64,000 bases of DNA from Carex sylvatica (lineage: Eukaryota > Streptophyta > Magnoliopsida > Poales > Cyperaceae). Shown here piece by piece: positions 45,305 to 56,412 of this stretch (position 1 is its first letter; every line of letters begins with the position of its first letter). The stretch is taken from contig CAXKVR010000078.1 of NCBI GenBank assembly GCA_964058845.1, forward strand, positions 124,001-188,000. Direction: 5' to 3'. The notes under the pieces are model-generated. The model made no database searches. It was not told where the DNA came from and saw only the letters and a program-made list of their open reading frames with translations. The position numbers and the translations under genes are program-made.

Positions 45305-45905
45305 CGAATCAATATTGGTGTGTACCAATATCTTTATTTCCAAAGTTCAAATAGTCAATCTGAACCGTTCAACATGATCTCCATATGAAAATGTACATGT
45401 ACACTAAATTTTACAATTTTTACTATATTTTTAGATAGATAGAAAATCACTACTTTTGAATGATCTAGAATTTTAAATAAAGTGATTTTCTACCTACCTA
45501 AAAAAATAGTAAAAATATTATAAAAATATAAAACTTGGTCTATACGTATTCATATGATGATCATGCTCAGATCGAATATTTGAACTTTATAAATTATTAA
45601 AAGCCTAAGATCGATCTGAACTGTTCAATATTATATATGAAAATGCACATGTAGACTAAATTTTACAATCTTCTAGAATATTTTTTACAATTTGTTTAGA
45701 TAGGTACAAGATCACTCTACTTTTGAATGGTCTATAATATTTAGATAAAGTGATTTTTTACCTATCTAAAAAAAATAGTAAAAATATTGCAAAAAGGTAA
45801 AATTTGATCTACACATACATTTTCATATGATGATCATGTTCAGATTGACTATTTGAATTTTATAACCAATAATATTGAAAGATAAGTACAAACCAATGTG
45901 CACTA
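45305..45905. mobile_element. Two adjacent family A/B-type palindromic MITE units
   Basis: Units of about 300 bp (45305-45600 and 45600-45900) each show the arm CTGAACCGTTCAACATGATC or CTGAACTGTTCAATATTATA, then GAAAATG(T/C)ACATG, and the reversed arm. Outer ends TTGGTGTGTACCAATATC and the inverse of GTGCACATTGGTTTGTACTT partly pair, so the two may have moved as one. Confidence 0.6.
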
Positions 45906-45948
45906 TGTTATGCTTAGTATCATAGCCTCATTCCATTTGATGTACAAA

Positions 45949-48900
45949 TTATTCTGGAAATGGAATATCTGCAAGATCCTCTCTATATGGCACTGCCTCA
46001 TTCGCTCCATCTCCAGAGCATATGTGCACCCCTTTCTCCATTTCGACCGGCGCCTTGTCAGAAGCCAGTGCAAATGTGACAATGGTGTCTTTCCGAAGCA
46101 TCAAGTAACCGATGGCAATGATGTAAATAGCCATGAGAGGGAATACTATAATGCCTATTATGACACGTCCGGCTTTCGGCAAACTGCTTTTAAGCAACCA
46201 GTCGGTGAAGCTGGTGCTAAGGTAGTATATGTTTATGCCAATTATCATCAATCCGAGTAGCCACGAAATTATTATTATCTGTTTACATAATTACATTGTC
46301 AGTATAAATGTTTTTTAGATAAAAATGTGTAGAATGAAAGAAATGAAATGAGGATATATAGCTTATTCTTTTGTGCTATGGCACTATGCATAGCGTTAAT
46401 TGGTATGTACTATGGATCAATATATCAATTTTCAAAGTACAAATAGTCGATCTGAATTGTTCAACATGATCTCCATATAAAAATGTATTTGTTGATCAAA
46501 TTTTACATTTTTTTTATTTAGGTAGAAATTGCTTGATAAAAGATTCTAGACCATTCAAAAGTTGTGATTTTCTATCTAGAAAAATAGTAAAAAAATTCTA
46601 AAATATATAAATTTTAGTCTGCAAGTACATTTTCATATGTAAACCATGTTGAACGGTTTAGATCGACTATTTGGACATTCTAATGTATATATTGATCCAT
46701 AGTATAGAGATATCTGCGCTATGCATATTACCAGAGCCGCACTCTTCAGACATATTTTATATATGAATTAGTAGTTTTGATAGCTATAGAAAAGTATACA
46801 AAAATGTGAGACCAACCCAGATGGAGTTTCTGTGGGGCCCCATTTTGGTGCTGCTACTACTGAACTTGAGAAGAGGTACGAGAGCAAATGGCAACTCAAA
46901 TGATAATATCATCTACAATTCAACAAATTATGAAAATAAATCAAATTCTAAAATCACATAATAAATCTGATTATACTCTCATTTCTTAAAATTTGATTAA
47001 TTACCGATGCTATGATAATAAGGCGACCAGCACCAGCAGATCCACCGATAATTGACACTACCAAACTCGGAGCAATGGCAATGCAACGTGTCATGAGATT
47101 TTGTTGCCACTTTTTCATCTTTATGTTCAAAAATCCCTGTTTTAAATCATCTATCATCAGTAATTTCACCAATTTCTCAAAATGTAAAAGTAATTATATG
47201 TAAAAAATAATGATAGAGTTGTGTTGAGTAGATAAATTTTGTTACCTGCATGACATACTGGCCTGCATATGTACCAGTAATGGTTGAGCTCTGACCAGAT
47301 GCTAGCAATGCAATTGCATAGACGGTTGAGCTTGATTTGCCGAGAACATTCTGAAATCAACATAAAAAAATGATTATAATTCAACTTAGACCTACATATG
47401 ATACAAGCATTACAAAAAATGTTTATTAAACCTAAATGCAATTATATTATCTTTGGTGAGTGAGGTTACGGTACTATGCATAGCTAGCGCGGATAATCGA
47501 TATGAACCGTTCAACATGATCTCCGTATGAAAATGTACTTGCAGATCAAGTTTTACATTTTGTAGAATTTTTCACTATTTTTTTAGATAAGTAGAAATTC
47601 ACTGCTATTTTTAGGTAGGTAGATTATTTTTACTACCTTTATAGATAGGTAAAAAATCACTTTCTACCTATCTAAAAAAATACTAAATAAATTGTAAAAA
47701 ATGTAAAATTTGATCTACTAGTACACTTTCATATGGAGATCATGTTGAACGGTTCAGATATATTGTTTAACTTTCAAAACTGAGATATTGATCCATAGTA
47801 CGGACCAAACCACACTATGCATAGTACCATAGCCTCACCCATCTTTGGTAAACAATTTAATAAATAAAAAATCAATAATGATCAGTGATAAGAATTAAAT
47901 AAAGAGATATTATGAAACAAAGAGATCTATTACCTTAAGCAAGAAAGAAGCAGAGTCGAGGGTGAGATCGCTACATTTCTCCGCATCGTCCGCAGAAAGA
48001 TCTCTAGCTTTACATACTGTACCAGAGACTGATACCACCGCGATATTAATTAGCAGTGCAATAAACAACGCAAAGCCACTCTCAATAAGAAAGAACCTAC
48101 AAGCATCCTGAGATAAAAGAGTACAAATTTCAATAATAAAGCAGCTCTGGAATGTTTTACTTCTTGCTCTGATATCTATTTTTAAAGTCCCAACAATTGA
48201 TCTGAACTGATCAATATGGTCTCCATATTAAAATGTGTTTGGGGACCAAATCTTGTACTTTTTTTGAATTTTTTTTTACTATATTTTAGATAGGTAGAAA
48301 ATCAAAGTTATTCAGAAAATTCTTAACCATAAAAAACAGTGATTTTGTACCTCAAAAAAATAGTAAAAATGTCCAAAAAAATGTAAACTTTGGTCTCCAA
48401 AACATATTTTAATATGGAGATCATGTTGAACGGTTCGGGTCAACTGTTTGGACCTTGAAATCGCAAAATATGGACGGGAAGTAAAACATGGGCTTTACTT
48501 CCTAAAGCACTGTAGTAGAACACTTTTTTTATTGTTAAAAGTTGCTTGAACCAGTTCCACTATAATTCTAAGCTTACATTAATTCCTTTGACAGATGCCG
48601 GGGTCTTCCTTGATAACACCAGAGCTGAATGCAGGAACAAATTGTGTCTGCACAAACATCAATTTTTTGTTTTTGTTTTATTTATGTTTAACCTTTTTTA
48701 ACAGAATTCTTGCAATGAAAACTACATTTGCTGATTTGCTTTAAGTTTTTTCATTTCAAGTAGGAGAAATACATCCTAAAAAGAAACGCTCTAAGTTTTT
48801 TCATTTAATTTTTTTGTTTATTCTGGTTTCTGATTTGCTTTACCAGAAACTGTTTGCTGTTCTGTTTTCTGTTTTCAGTTTTTTCCTTTTTATTTACTCG

Positions 48901-51191
48901 CCTGTATATATCCATGGGGTTTAATCTCTAGACCCTACAACAATGTAACCAATTGTGGTTAATCAAATAGGAGCATGACTCCTATTCTTATTCATACTAA
49001 AAACAACTACGTGTTAAAGCTTACGGCATGACGAGAGCACCAAGCAAGGCAATTGCATCAGCTGTCGCACCATCGCCATTGAGCTTGGGCACAAACAATC
49101 CTTTGATGACCTCACCGGCAGGGGGTTTAACGTAACCCATCTCTCCAAAGAAACATGCCGCCATGACGAGAACAAGCATCGTTATTATGAACTCTAGCTT
49201 TCGCACCTAATAAAATTAACAAAGGTTTAGGGTGGTTTTGTTAGTTTTCCAGTGTTTATGTAAAATTCAAAATCACAATTATGATTTTCAAGACACAAAT
49301 CAGTTACCCTGTATTTCTTTATTGGTAGTAAATTTTGTTGCCTTCTAGACAATTTAAAGCCGGTGGATGACAATGCGGTAAATGATACAAAATAGTATTA
49401 TTCTCTTCATTGGATCATACCATTGGGGATATGGTTCACTACACTAGTAACATTTTGGGCTCACATTTTATAATGTTATAAAATTACTGGAACAGTGACT
49501 AATCTACTTGGACATTTCATCAAACACCTTGTGTGCACTATATAATCTCAGAAGTACAACAATTAAGGAAAGGATATCAGACCAAACCCCAGAACGAAAA
49601 GGATTGCAATTGTTATCAATCACTCTCGGGTGTCAAATAATTCAAACTTTTTTTTGAATGAAAATGTATTTTGATCCTTTACGCCATCATTATACGAGAA
49701 GAGATACAATCTGTCCCGCTCTCGTATCAACAAAACAATAATAAGCCTCCAAATTGGGCTGGGCCGAACCATCCATTCTGGGCCGAATGGAGAAAAATGG
49801 AGTAATGGTTGAGACAGCGAGAGAAAAGGGGGTAAAGATTTTAACGGAGTAGAATTAACTTCATGCAGCGCACGAACCCAAGATCAAAACAGCCATGCAT
49901 CTGGTTCGTGCGCTGCATGAATCGAAAACTACTCTGTTATTATATTAATCGGAGAACTTACCCCATATCTTTGCAAACCCAAAAGTAGCATAGTACTTGA
50001 ACCGGTGATGAGAACGCCAACCCAAATGGGTATATGAAATAATATGTTCAGTGCAAAAGCTGTCCCTATCACTGCATGCGCCATCACAAACTATTTCATT
50101 TATTTTAAATTGAAGAAGATAATGAAAGTGATATATGGTGAAGAAACAAACCTTCTGGTATATCTGCTGCAATAACTGCCAACTCAGCAAGAAGCCATAG
50201 ACAGTATCTGATGAATGTCGGATATTCGCTCTTGCATATCTCGGCTAGATGCCTCCCTATGAACCAATACATATGGATCATATATAAATAAATATACACT
50301 GATACACAAACAAAACCAACTTCTCTGCTGTCAAGGGAAATTGTATATATGAAGTCTCAGTACCTGTCACTACGCCGAGATTTGCAGCTAATGATTGGAT
50401 GATCAGTGCAAAAAATAAACCGATCAAAATAACCCACAGGAGCTGAAGTTTTTTCACAAAGAAAAGGAAAGAATATAATAGCATAAGTACACTTTAGTCA
50501 GTTCGTTTTCATGACTCGCAGTAATGCATCATTGAAGAAAAAAAAAATCTTGTAATGAAAATAATTTCACCTCGTACTTGTGATTAGCTCCCGCTTGGAG
50601 ATCAGTTTCCACTGTTACAGTATTTAAAATCAAGATTTAATATACACTAAAATTCCTTTCAAATAACAAAAACACATCTCAATTCTGTAATTGATCCGAG
50701 CAAGCACAAACAATAACTGTGCAAAGAGAAAATAAAACTTACAATTGCCAGGGTCAAGATATGCCAACGAGACGAGGAAACCAGGCCCGACATGTGCTAA
50801 GAATCTCTTCCATCTCGGTGCCTGCTCAATTTATATCATGTGTTAAATTTCATGTTCGATATAACCCTTGCTAATTGCTATAGCCTATATATATTGTATA
50901 TTTAAATTGGATTATATCCTACTGTGCCACATCTTTTGCAAAACAAAAACAGTACTTGAATCTGGAGTGCATTATATTGTGTCTGAACAGTTCCATTAAG
51001 TTAGTGCGTGTTAATAAACAAAGATAAAAAACTAAAGAAAAAAGAGATAAAAATGAGACCTGGAGTTGTTCATCTAATTTACACTTGTTCTCATCATCTA
51101 TAGGAACTGATGCATCTTTTAATCCATCTATGGAAGCAACTCTTTTGTTGGTAACTTTTCCAGTCTCTCTTTCCTCTCTAGTAATCTCCAT
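45949..51191 (-). CDS. NRAMP: NRAMP divalent metal transporter, 13 exons
   Basis: Exons in gene order: 51191-51060, 50821-50743, 50611-50571, 50442-50364, 50256-50152, 50065-49962, 49206-49025, 48647-48578, 48107-47934, 47350-47246, 47136-47005, 46912-46817, 46278-45949. All joins have GT/AG borders and keep phase, giving 542 residues, typical of plant NRAMPs. These are proton-coupled carriers of Mn2+, Fe2+ and, in some members, Cd2+, in plasma or vacuolar membranes. Key residues: DPGN (67-70) in helix 1, MPH (240-242) in helix 6, and the conserved transport loop GQSST...GQYVMQGF (341-359). The N-terminal 44 residues are charged and cytosolic. Length and motifs resemble NRAMP1/5-type proteins; the exact orthologue is uncertain. 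DPGN argues against the aluminium-transporting NRAT1 type. Intact throughout, despite MITEs in introns 6, 8, 9 and 12. Confidence 0.95.
46374..46738. mobile_element. MITE family A, in NRAMP intron 12
   Basis: GCTATGGCACTATGCATAGC at left and GCTATGCATATTACCAGAGC at right are imperfect inverses. The arms carry CAAATAGTCGATCTGAATTG and inverse. More diverged than the copy at 47458. Confidence 0.75.
47458..47841. mobile_element. MITE family A, best copy, in NRAMP intron 9
   Basis: Ends GAGTGAGGTTACGGTACTAT and the inverse of GGGTGAGGCTATGGTACTAT. Perfect 9-bp TSD ATCTTTGGT (47449-47457 and 47842-47850), so the family is Mutator-like. Arms CGTTCAACATGATCTCCGTA and inverse. Confidence 0.92.
48146..48497. 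mobile_element. Palindromic MITE in NRAMP intron 8
   Basis: GAATGTTTTACTTC at left and GAAGTAAAACAT at right are inverses. The arms contain CAATATGGTCTCCATATTAA and the reversed TTAATATGGAGATCATGTTG. No clear TSD. Confidence 0.7.
49828..49963. mobile_element. MITE family F at the exon 6 donor of NRAMP (intron 6)
   Basis: GGGGTAAAGATTTTAACGGA at left; arms CTTCATGCAGCGCACGAACC and GGTTCGTGCGCTGCATGAA pair closely. On the right the pairing breaks after CTACTCTGTTAT, and the expected GGGTAAAG terminus lies where the gene has its donor (GGG|GTAAGT, exon end 49962). Confidence 0.65.
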
Positions 51192-51344
51192 TCTTTGGGT
51201 GTAGCTTGTACTTAATTTGGTATTGACTTTAGGTAATCTAGCGATTATATATATATATATATATATAGTTTGTCATCCATGCATGATCATCTGTGGAACA
51301 TATATAATTCTTTAGGTGCAGTCGCCGCATTCTGACAAGCTTAA
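51192..51344 (-). promoter_or_regulatory. NRAMP upstream region with (AT)n tract
   Basis: An AT dinucleotide run (about 51247-51268) lies about 60-75 bp before the start codon on the minus strand and could serve as a TATA region. No other promoter element is convincing. Confidence 0.35.
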
Positions 51345-51720
51345 AAGATGCTACAAAGCCCTTAAAAATTTCAAATATAATCCGTGTTACGTACCGCTTT
51401 AATCCTTGCTATAAAAGATTAATTTCAAACGACAAATTTAAATAGTTGACACCGATCTACCTCACTAGTGATGTGTTTACATATCAAATTTATAATTTAA
51501 TTTATTGTAAAGTCAAGAGGTCAAAAATGAACATACTAAAATTATCTTATAATTTTTTTTTGACGCTTGACTTTGTAGTAAACTAATTCAAAAATTTATA
51601 AATTTGATATGTAAACACATCACTTGTAAAATAGGTTGGTTTTAACAGTTTGAATTTGTCATTTAAAATCATTTAAATCGGATTTGGAAAAATTGGTAAG
51701 CTTAAGAATTTTGGTTTTGG
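51345..51720. mobile_element. Palindromic MITE related to family C
   Basis: The arms pair: TGATGTGTTTACATATCAAA and the inverse TTTGATATGTAAACACATCA, and the CTTGACTTT / AAAGTCAAG pair. Layout matches family C, but the termini are eroded. Confidence 0.6.
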
Positions 51721-52737
51721 AGTCAAGCTCAATTCAATTAACATTAAAGAATTTTGGTACGTAGGAATTTATTAAAGGAAGATGGTACATCACTATTATT
51801 TCCAACAAGATATATATGACAAGTTTATAAAAAATATTGAATGATATTTCAGATGGATAATTTTCTAGCTAGTAACCAAAATAAATGCTTTAATTTGACA
51901 AATTAATCCATTTAATATACATTGTGCAATTCGTAGTGCGGACAAACTAATAACTTTTGCAACCAGATAAAATATTGTAATAAAGGATAAGGATATATAT
52001 ATATATAGAGAGAGACAACTATTTATGATCTAGCTAATACTCGTTTGACTTTGACAACCTTAATTTTTAGGCACATGGTTAATTGACTATTTTTAGAACT
52101 AATTAAGAAAGTTCTTTCTTTTAATAATTAAATCACAAGCTAGTTTTGTACGCTACGAAAATGAGGCACCGGTACAGATCTCTTGCATTAATTCTTCTTT
52201 ATTTCTCGCATTAATTGTACGGATTATATTGTAACTATGTACAGATATGCTTGTTTGACCTTAAGATATTTTGTGTTCATATGATTATATTAAGATTGGA
52301 TTAGTGAGTGGTTGGTACGTAAGCTAGGGCCAGCTATGTATAGTTACATATATACATGGAGTGTGATATGCAACAAAAGATTGTTTCAACTTAGAGGAGG
52401 AGTTAAATATGCACAAAGTCAATATGAGCTTAACTCACCAAGAAATTAGATTGTTCAATTAATTTGTGGAGTCTTTTTAGTTTATCGGACGAAAATTAAT
52501 TGTTGAAAATCGACATACTTAATATTTTTTAAAGATTATATTAGAATTATTGAAATAATATATCTATAGAAGAAATATACCAAATTGAAGAATAAGACTA
52601 TTTCTAAATATCCTAGAAAATTTTGGAAATAAATAAATATTTTTATCGAAATATTTTAATTATATACAATGAAAAATATCATGATAAGTTGTGCATAAGT
52701 TCTTATAAAAAAAAAAAAACGAAATAGCTACATATAG
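51721..52737. other. Intergenic, no gene recognised
   Basis: AT-rich DNA upstream of NRAMP. I see no coding or repeat structure with definable limits. Confidence 0.4.
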
Positions 52738-53640
52738 GGTTGTTCATTGGTCCAGTTTAGCCAGTTTTGAACCGAACTAAATTAGTTTGGATCAAACAGT
52801 TCAATTTTTTCGGTTTAATGGCTCGGTTTGGTTTGCTTCTTAAAACTAAATTATAACTTCGGTTCGGTTCGGTTCATTTTGAAAATTTTCAAAACCGAAA
52901 TAACCAAATTACCGACCCAACTTTTATATATTATGAATTTGGTCTGGAGACCGTCCCGATTTATTTCTTAATCAATTACTTTAAATACTTCGATTTATTT
53001 CTTAATATACTTCGGTTTTTATTATAAATCAATTACTTTAAATAAAAAAATTAATATATTTTGGTTTGAACCGAATAAATCTAAATAAAACTTTGATTTG
53101 AGAATCGAACTCTCGACCTTTGGGGTACAACAACTTTAAGACATTTTCCTAGCCAATTGTGCTACCTCTCTTTTCTCATATTGGATTGGATGCAATTTTA
53201 AAAAAGAGTAAATTGGACATCAGATATTTAATATATTGCAAATATGCCCATATTAATTTTCAAAAAGATAAATAAACTATCAAGATGTTACATGTACAAA
53301 TTTTTGAAAAAAATTGACAACGAAGGGACACCAAACATATATTCCTTTGACTAAAGAAAGACATATATTAAAATATAATATCTGTCAGATGAGAAGAATA
53401 AATGAACATATTTAATAGTTCTTCATGAAGAACGGAGCTCGAAAACATAGTTTTTTCTTTAGAGAGGTGAGTTCAAATAACTCCATTTACGTCCCATCTT
53501 GTTTTTGCTTTTTAATTTGTTTATAGATGTAAATTTTATACTTAAATGTTAAAACAAATTATTAGCTGTAATCTATATATTTATTTTACTACATATATAA
53601 AAATTATCACTTTTGGTTTGGTTTTATTTAAACCAACATT
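52738..53640. mobile_element. Probable hAT-like relic with tRNA-like insert
   Basis: The left part is rich in GGTTCGGTTCGGTT and AACCGAA words (52755-52930), as in the hAT-like element at 15742. At about 53098-53170 the minus strand shows GAGGTAGCACAATTGGCTAG (box-A-like) and GAGAGTTCGATTC (box-B-like), a tRNA or SINE relic. The right end is uncertain (GGTTTGGTTTTATTTAAACC near 53620). Confidence 0.4.
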
Positions 53641-55082
53641 TTAAAAAATTAATTTCCAAAATTATTCGCATCAATATTTTTTTACAAGTTTTTAATATTA
53701 ATTAAAATAAAAATAAAAATATTGTATATCTTATACATATATACATAGAAAAAGTACTATATATAGATTATATCTCACAATTTATTTTGATAGTTGAGTA
53801 TTAAAATTTTAATTATCATATAAACTTAATATTATTAAGATATAAAAAATGAAGTAATTTAAACTCTTTCCATCTTTTTAATATATAAAACTAAATTATA
53901 AACTTCTTATTGTTCACAACGTCACTTATTTTTTTTCCTAATTATTATTATTTTTTTCCGCTTTCCATGTGCCAAGTGATGAATTGACGTCCTAAATTAT
54001 CGAAATAAGGTGGAATTTCATGCATGCTCTTCAATTTTTTTTTTTAAATTAGATATTTTCTTTCTAAAATTCATAATATCATATATATTCTTTGAAATTT
54101 TGAAAACTCACAAATTTAAGTAATTTATTATCTTTTATATTAAAACTCATTTTAAATTTAAAAAATCTCATTTTAACCTTTATTTAAAAAATAAAATAAA
54201 AAGCCAATTTAAAAGAAAATTTTAATCTTTTAAAAGAAGAGATTGTGTGGACTAATAATGTATTTTTTTACTTGTAACACACAATGCAAGTAAAAAAATA
54301 AATTATTTGTTGCCACAAATTGACCAGTTAGCACTACTTCATGTTTTACCCTAAAAATGCATCACTTAAAACTTGAGCGCAACATAGCACACTTGCATAA
54401 AATCTGAATCAGCGGGGTGAATAATAAAATATTTAGGGTATAAATCAGTGTTGTAAATAACGGTATGTATTTGTCGGACGGACATAGTACTGCCAAATAA
54501 TTAATTTGAAATAATTGAAAATAATTGTCCGATTAGTCGAGAAAATCCATGACGGTTTGGTCACCGTCAATGATTAATTGACTGGTTAATCAGCCTAAAC
54601 AAACATTTTTTTATAACACTGTTATAAATTTGTTTAAGTCTGAAAATATGGCTACATACATGTTTTACCTAAAAAGAAATGACAATAAAATGTTCTAGAT
54701 ACATGCTACATACATGTTCTAGATAAGTGGATTTTCATAAATCACAGCAGTTAGTATTTTGACCATAAAATGGTTATACAAACTCGGATTTGGATGATCC
54801 AAAATTATGTGAAAAGCTTATAACAATATCTACAACTTTTGTATTTTAAGTTTTACAAATTCCAACTTTTGTATTTTAAGTTTTATAAATTCGGAATGAA
54901 TCATGGCCATAAAAATTGTGTACAACAGTACAAGCATGGCTGTAACATTTTTTTTTCTGGACTTTTAGAAATTGCCGTCAGCTAGCTGTTAGTATTTTTA
55001 CCATAAATCCATATTGTAGATTTTTTATATGAGCAAAAAGCTAAAATTGTGAAGGTTTGAATACACCTGTGACGTCGGAATT
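53641..55082. other. Intergenic with a half copy of MITE family N
   Basis: No gene. About 54045-54240 follows the left arm of 19950-20530 (AAATTCATAATATCATAT, then AAAACTCATTTTAAATTT). The direct repeat TTTTGTATTTTAAGTTTTA (about 54837 and 54865) is also visible. The rest is AT-rich. Confidence 0.4.
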
Positions 55083-55632
55083 CGCATCCTCTGAGATATA
55101 TATCTCATATTTTGCGTGACATTTTGAAAAATCTCAACCGTTAAATGCGTTCTGCACGAATCTCAAAGCTCATAGAATACTGCTCCTGCGCTATTCCAAA
55201 TAGGCATCGGACTAGTGGTGGCAATAAAGCTCGTGGCTCGTAGCTCGATCGTGACTCGCATCTGACTCGCTCGTTAACAGCTCACTCGTTAGTGGATTGA
55301 GCTGTTAATGAGCCAGCTGATCACTAGCTCGATCCAAAATTAACAAGTTTGAGCTGGGGCCTAGCTCGCGGGCGAGCTGGCAAGCCAGCTCGGTCCAAGT
55401 ATGAATTTGTGTGAATTTAGTATGCATGAATTTATTTTGTGAATTATGTTATGAATTTAAAGATTTAATATTTTAATATGTATGAAGTTAGTTACAAACT
55501 TAATTTATGGTAGTTGATTTTATAATACATTATCTAATATATTTGAACTTTTAGCTCAGACCAAACCAGCTCGTTGTCAGCTCTACATCAGACACGTTGG
55601 TCATGCAAAATATGAGATATCTCAGAGGATAC
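55083..55632. mobile_element. MITE family G, split by a hAT-like element
   Basis: CGCATCCTCTGAGATATATA at left and GAGATATCTCAGAGGATACA at right. Inner family words (CTGCACGAATCTCAAAGCTC, AAATAGGCATCGGAC) stop at the insertion and resume as ACACGTTGGTCATGCAAAAT. Confidence 0.8.
55213..55585. mobile_element. 373-bp hAT-like element nested in MITE G
   Basis: Begins TAGTGGTGGCAATAAAGCTC and ends with the inverse of TAGAGCTGACAACGAGCTGG. The flanks CATCGGAC (55205-55212) and CATCAGAC (55586-55593) agree at 7 of 8. Full of AGCTCG words; non-coding. Confidence 0.8.
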
Positions 55633-55679
55633 ACACTTCCTGTGATGTGGGGACGGAAGAAGGTAAGAGGGGAAGAATT

Positions 55680-55835
55680 TCGCATCCTCTGAGATATCTC
55701 ATTTTTTGCGTGATTTTTTTGGAAAATCTCAACCGTTAATATACATTCTGCACGAATCTCAAAGCTCAAATGATACTGGCCTCCTGCGCTATCCCTCGAT
55801 AGGCAATATCTCAGAGGATACGCACTTGAGGGGGA
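55680..55835. mobile_element. MITE family G, short copy
   Basis: TCGCATCCTCTGAGATATCT and the inverse ATATCTCAGAGGATACGCA frame about 150 bp with CTGCACGAATCTCAAAGCTC inside. Confidence 0.8.
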
Positions 55836-56139
55836 AGGGGAGGAAGTTCTTTTCATAAATTAAAATTTTAATTTGCTTAATTTTTTTGATATAAGTTTCT
55901 TAAAATTTTTATTTTTATAAAAATAGATAGTTTTTTAAAATTTTATTTTTATAAAATTTATACAAAAATTTTCTGGCTATTTTTATTAATACCCCTTAAA
56001 AAAAACAAAATTTTAACAATATCCTCGTCTTTTTTTTTTTTTTATTACTACCCCGACCGCCAGGGGCCCAGGCGGTCCACTACCCCAAGGAAACCGCCCC
56101 CCCTGGCGGTCCACTATGACTATATTTTTCCTCTGCCTC

Positions 56140-56397
56140 ATTCTCTCTCTTCTCTGCCTCATTCCGAATCAAACATAATTCGCGCCCGTCTCCTGTAACG
56201 ACAGGTATTATTTTGTTAATTTTTTTTAATTATTACTAATTAGTCAATTACTGTAGTATTAATTATGATTAATGTAGAACTGTAGCATTACTGTAGCAAC
56301 AAGTAATTTTTTTTTTAATTAGTCATTTATTATTGTGCTGGTTATAATTACTAAACAATTATTATAATACTTATAAAATTATTTTTTTTAAATGTAG
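56140..56397 (+). other. Leader exon and leader intron of the MULE transposase
   Basis: A CT-rich leader (CTCTGCCTCATTCTCTCTC) ends at a donor ACAG|GTATTA (exon end 56204). An acceptor AAATGTAG ends at 56397, 15 bp before the ATG. The PMD gene on the other strand has the same arrangement and the same AAATGTAG acceptor. Confidence 0.6.
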
Positions 56398-56412
56398 TTT
56401 GTTAAGTAAAAG

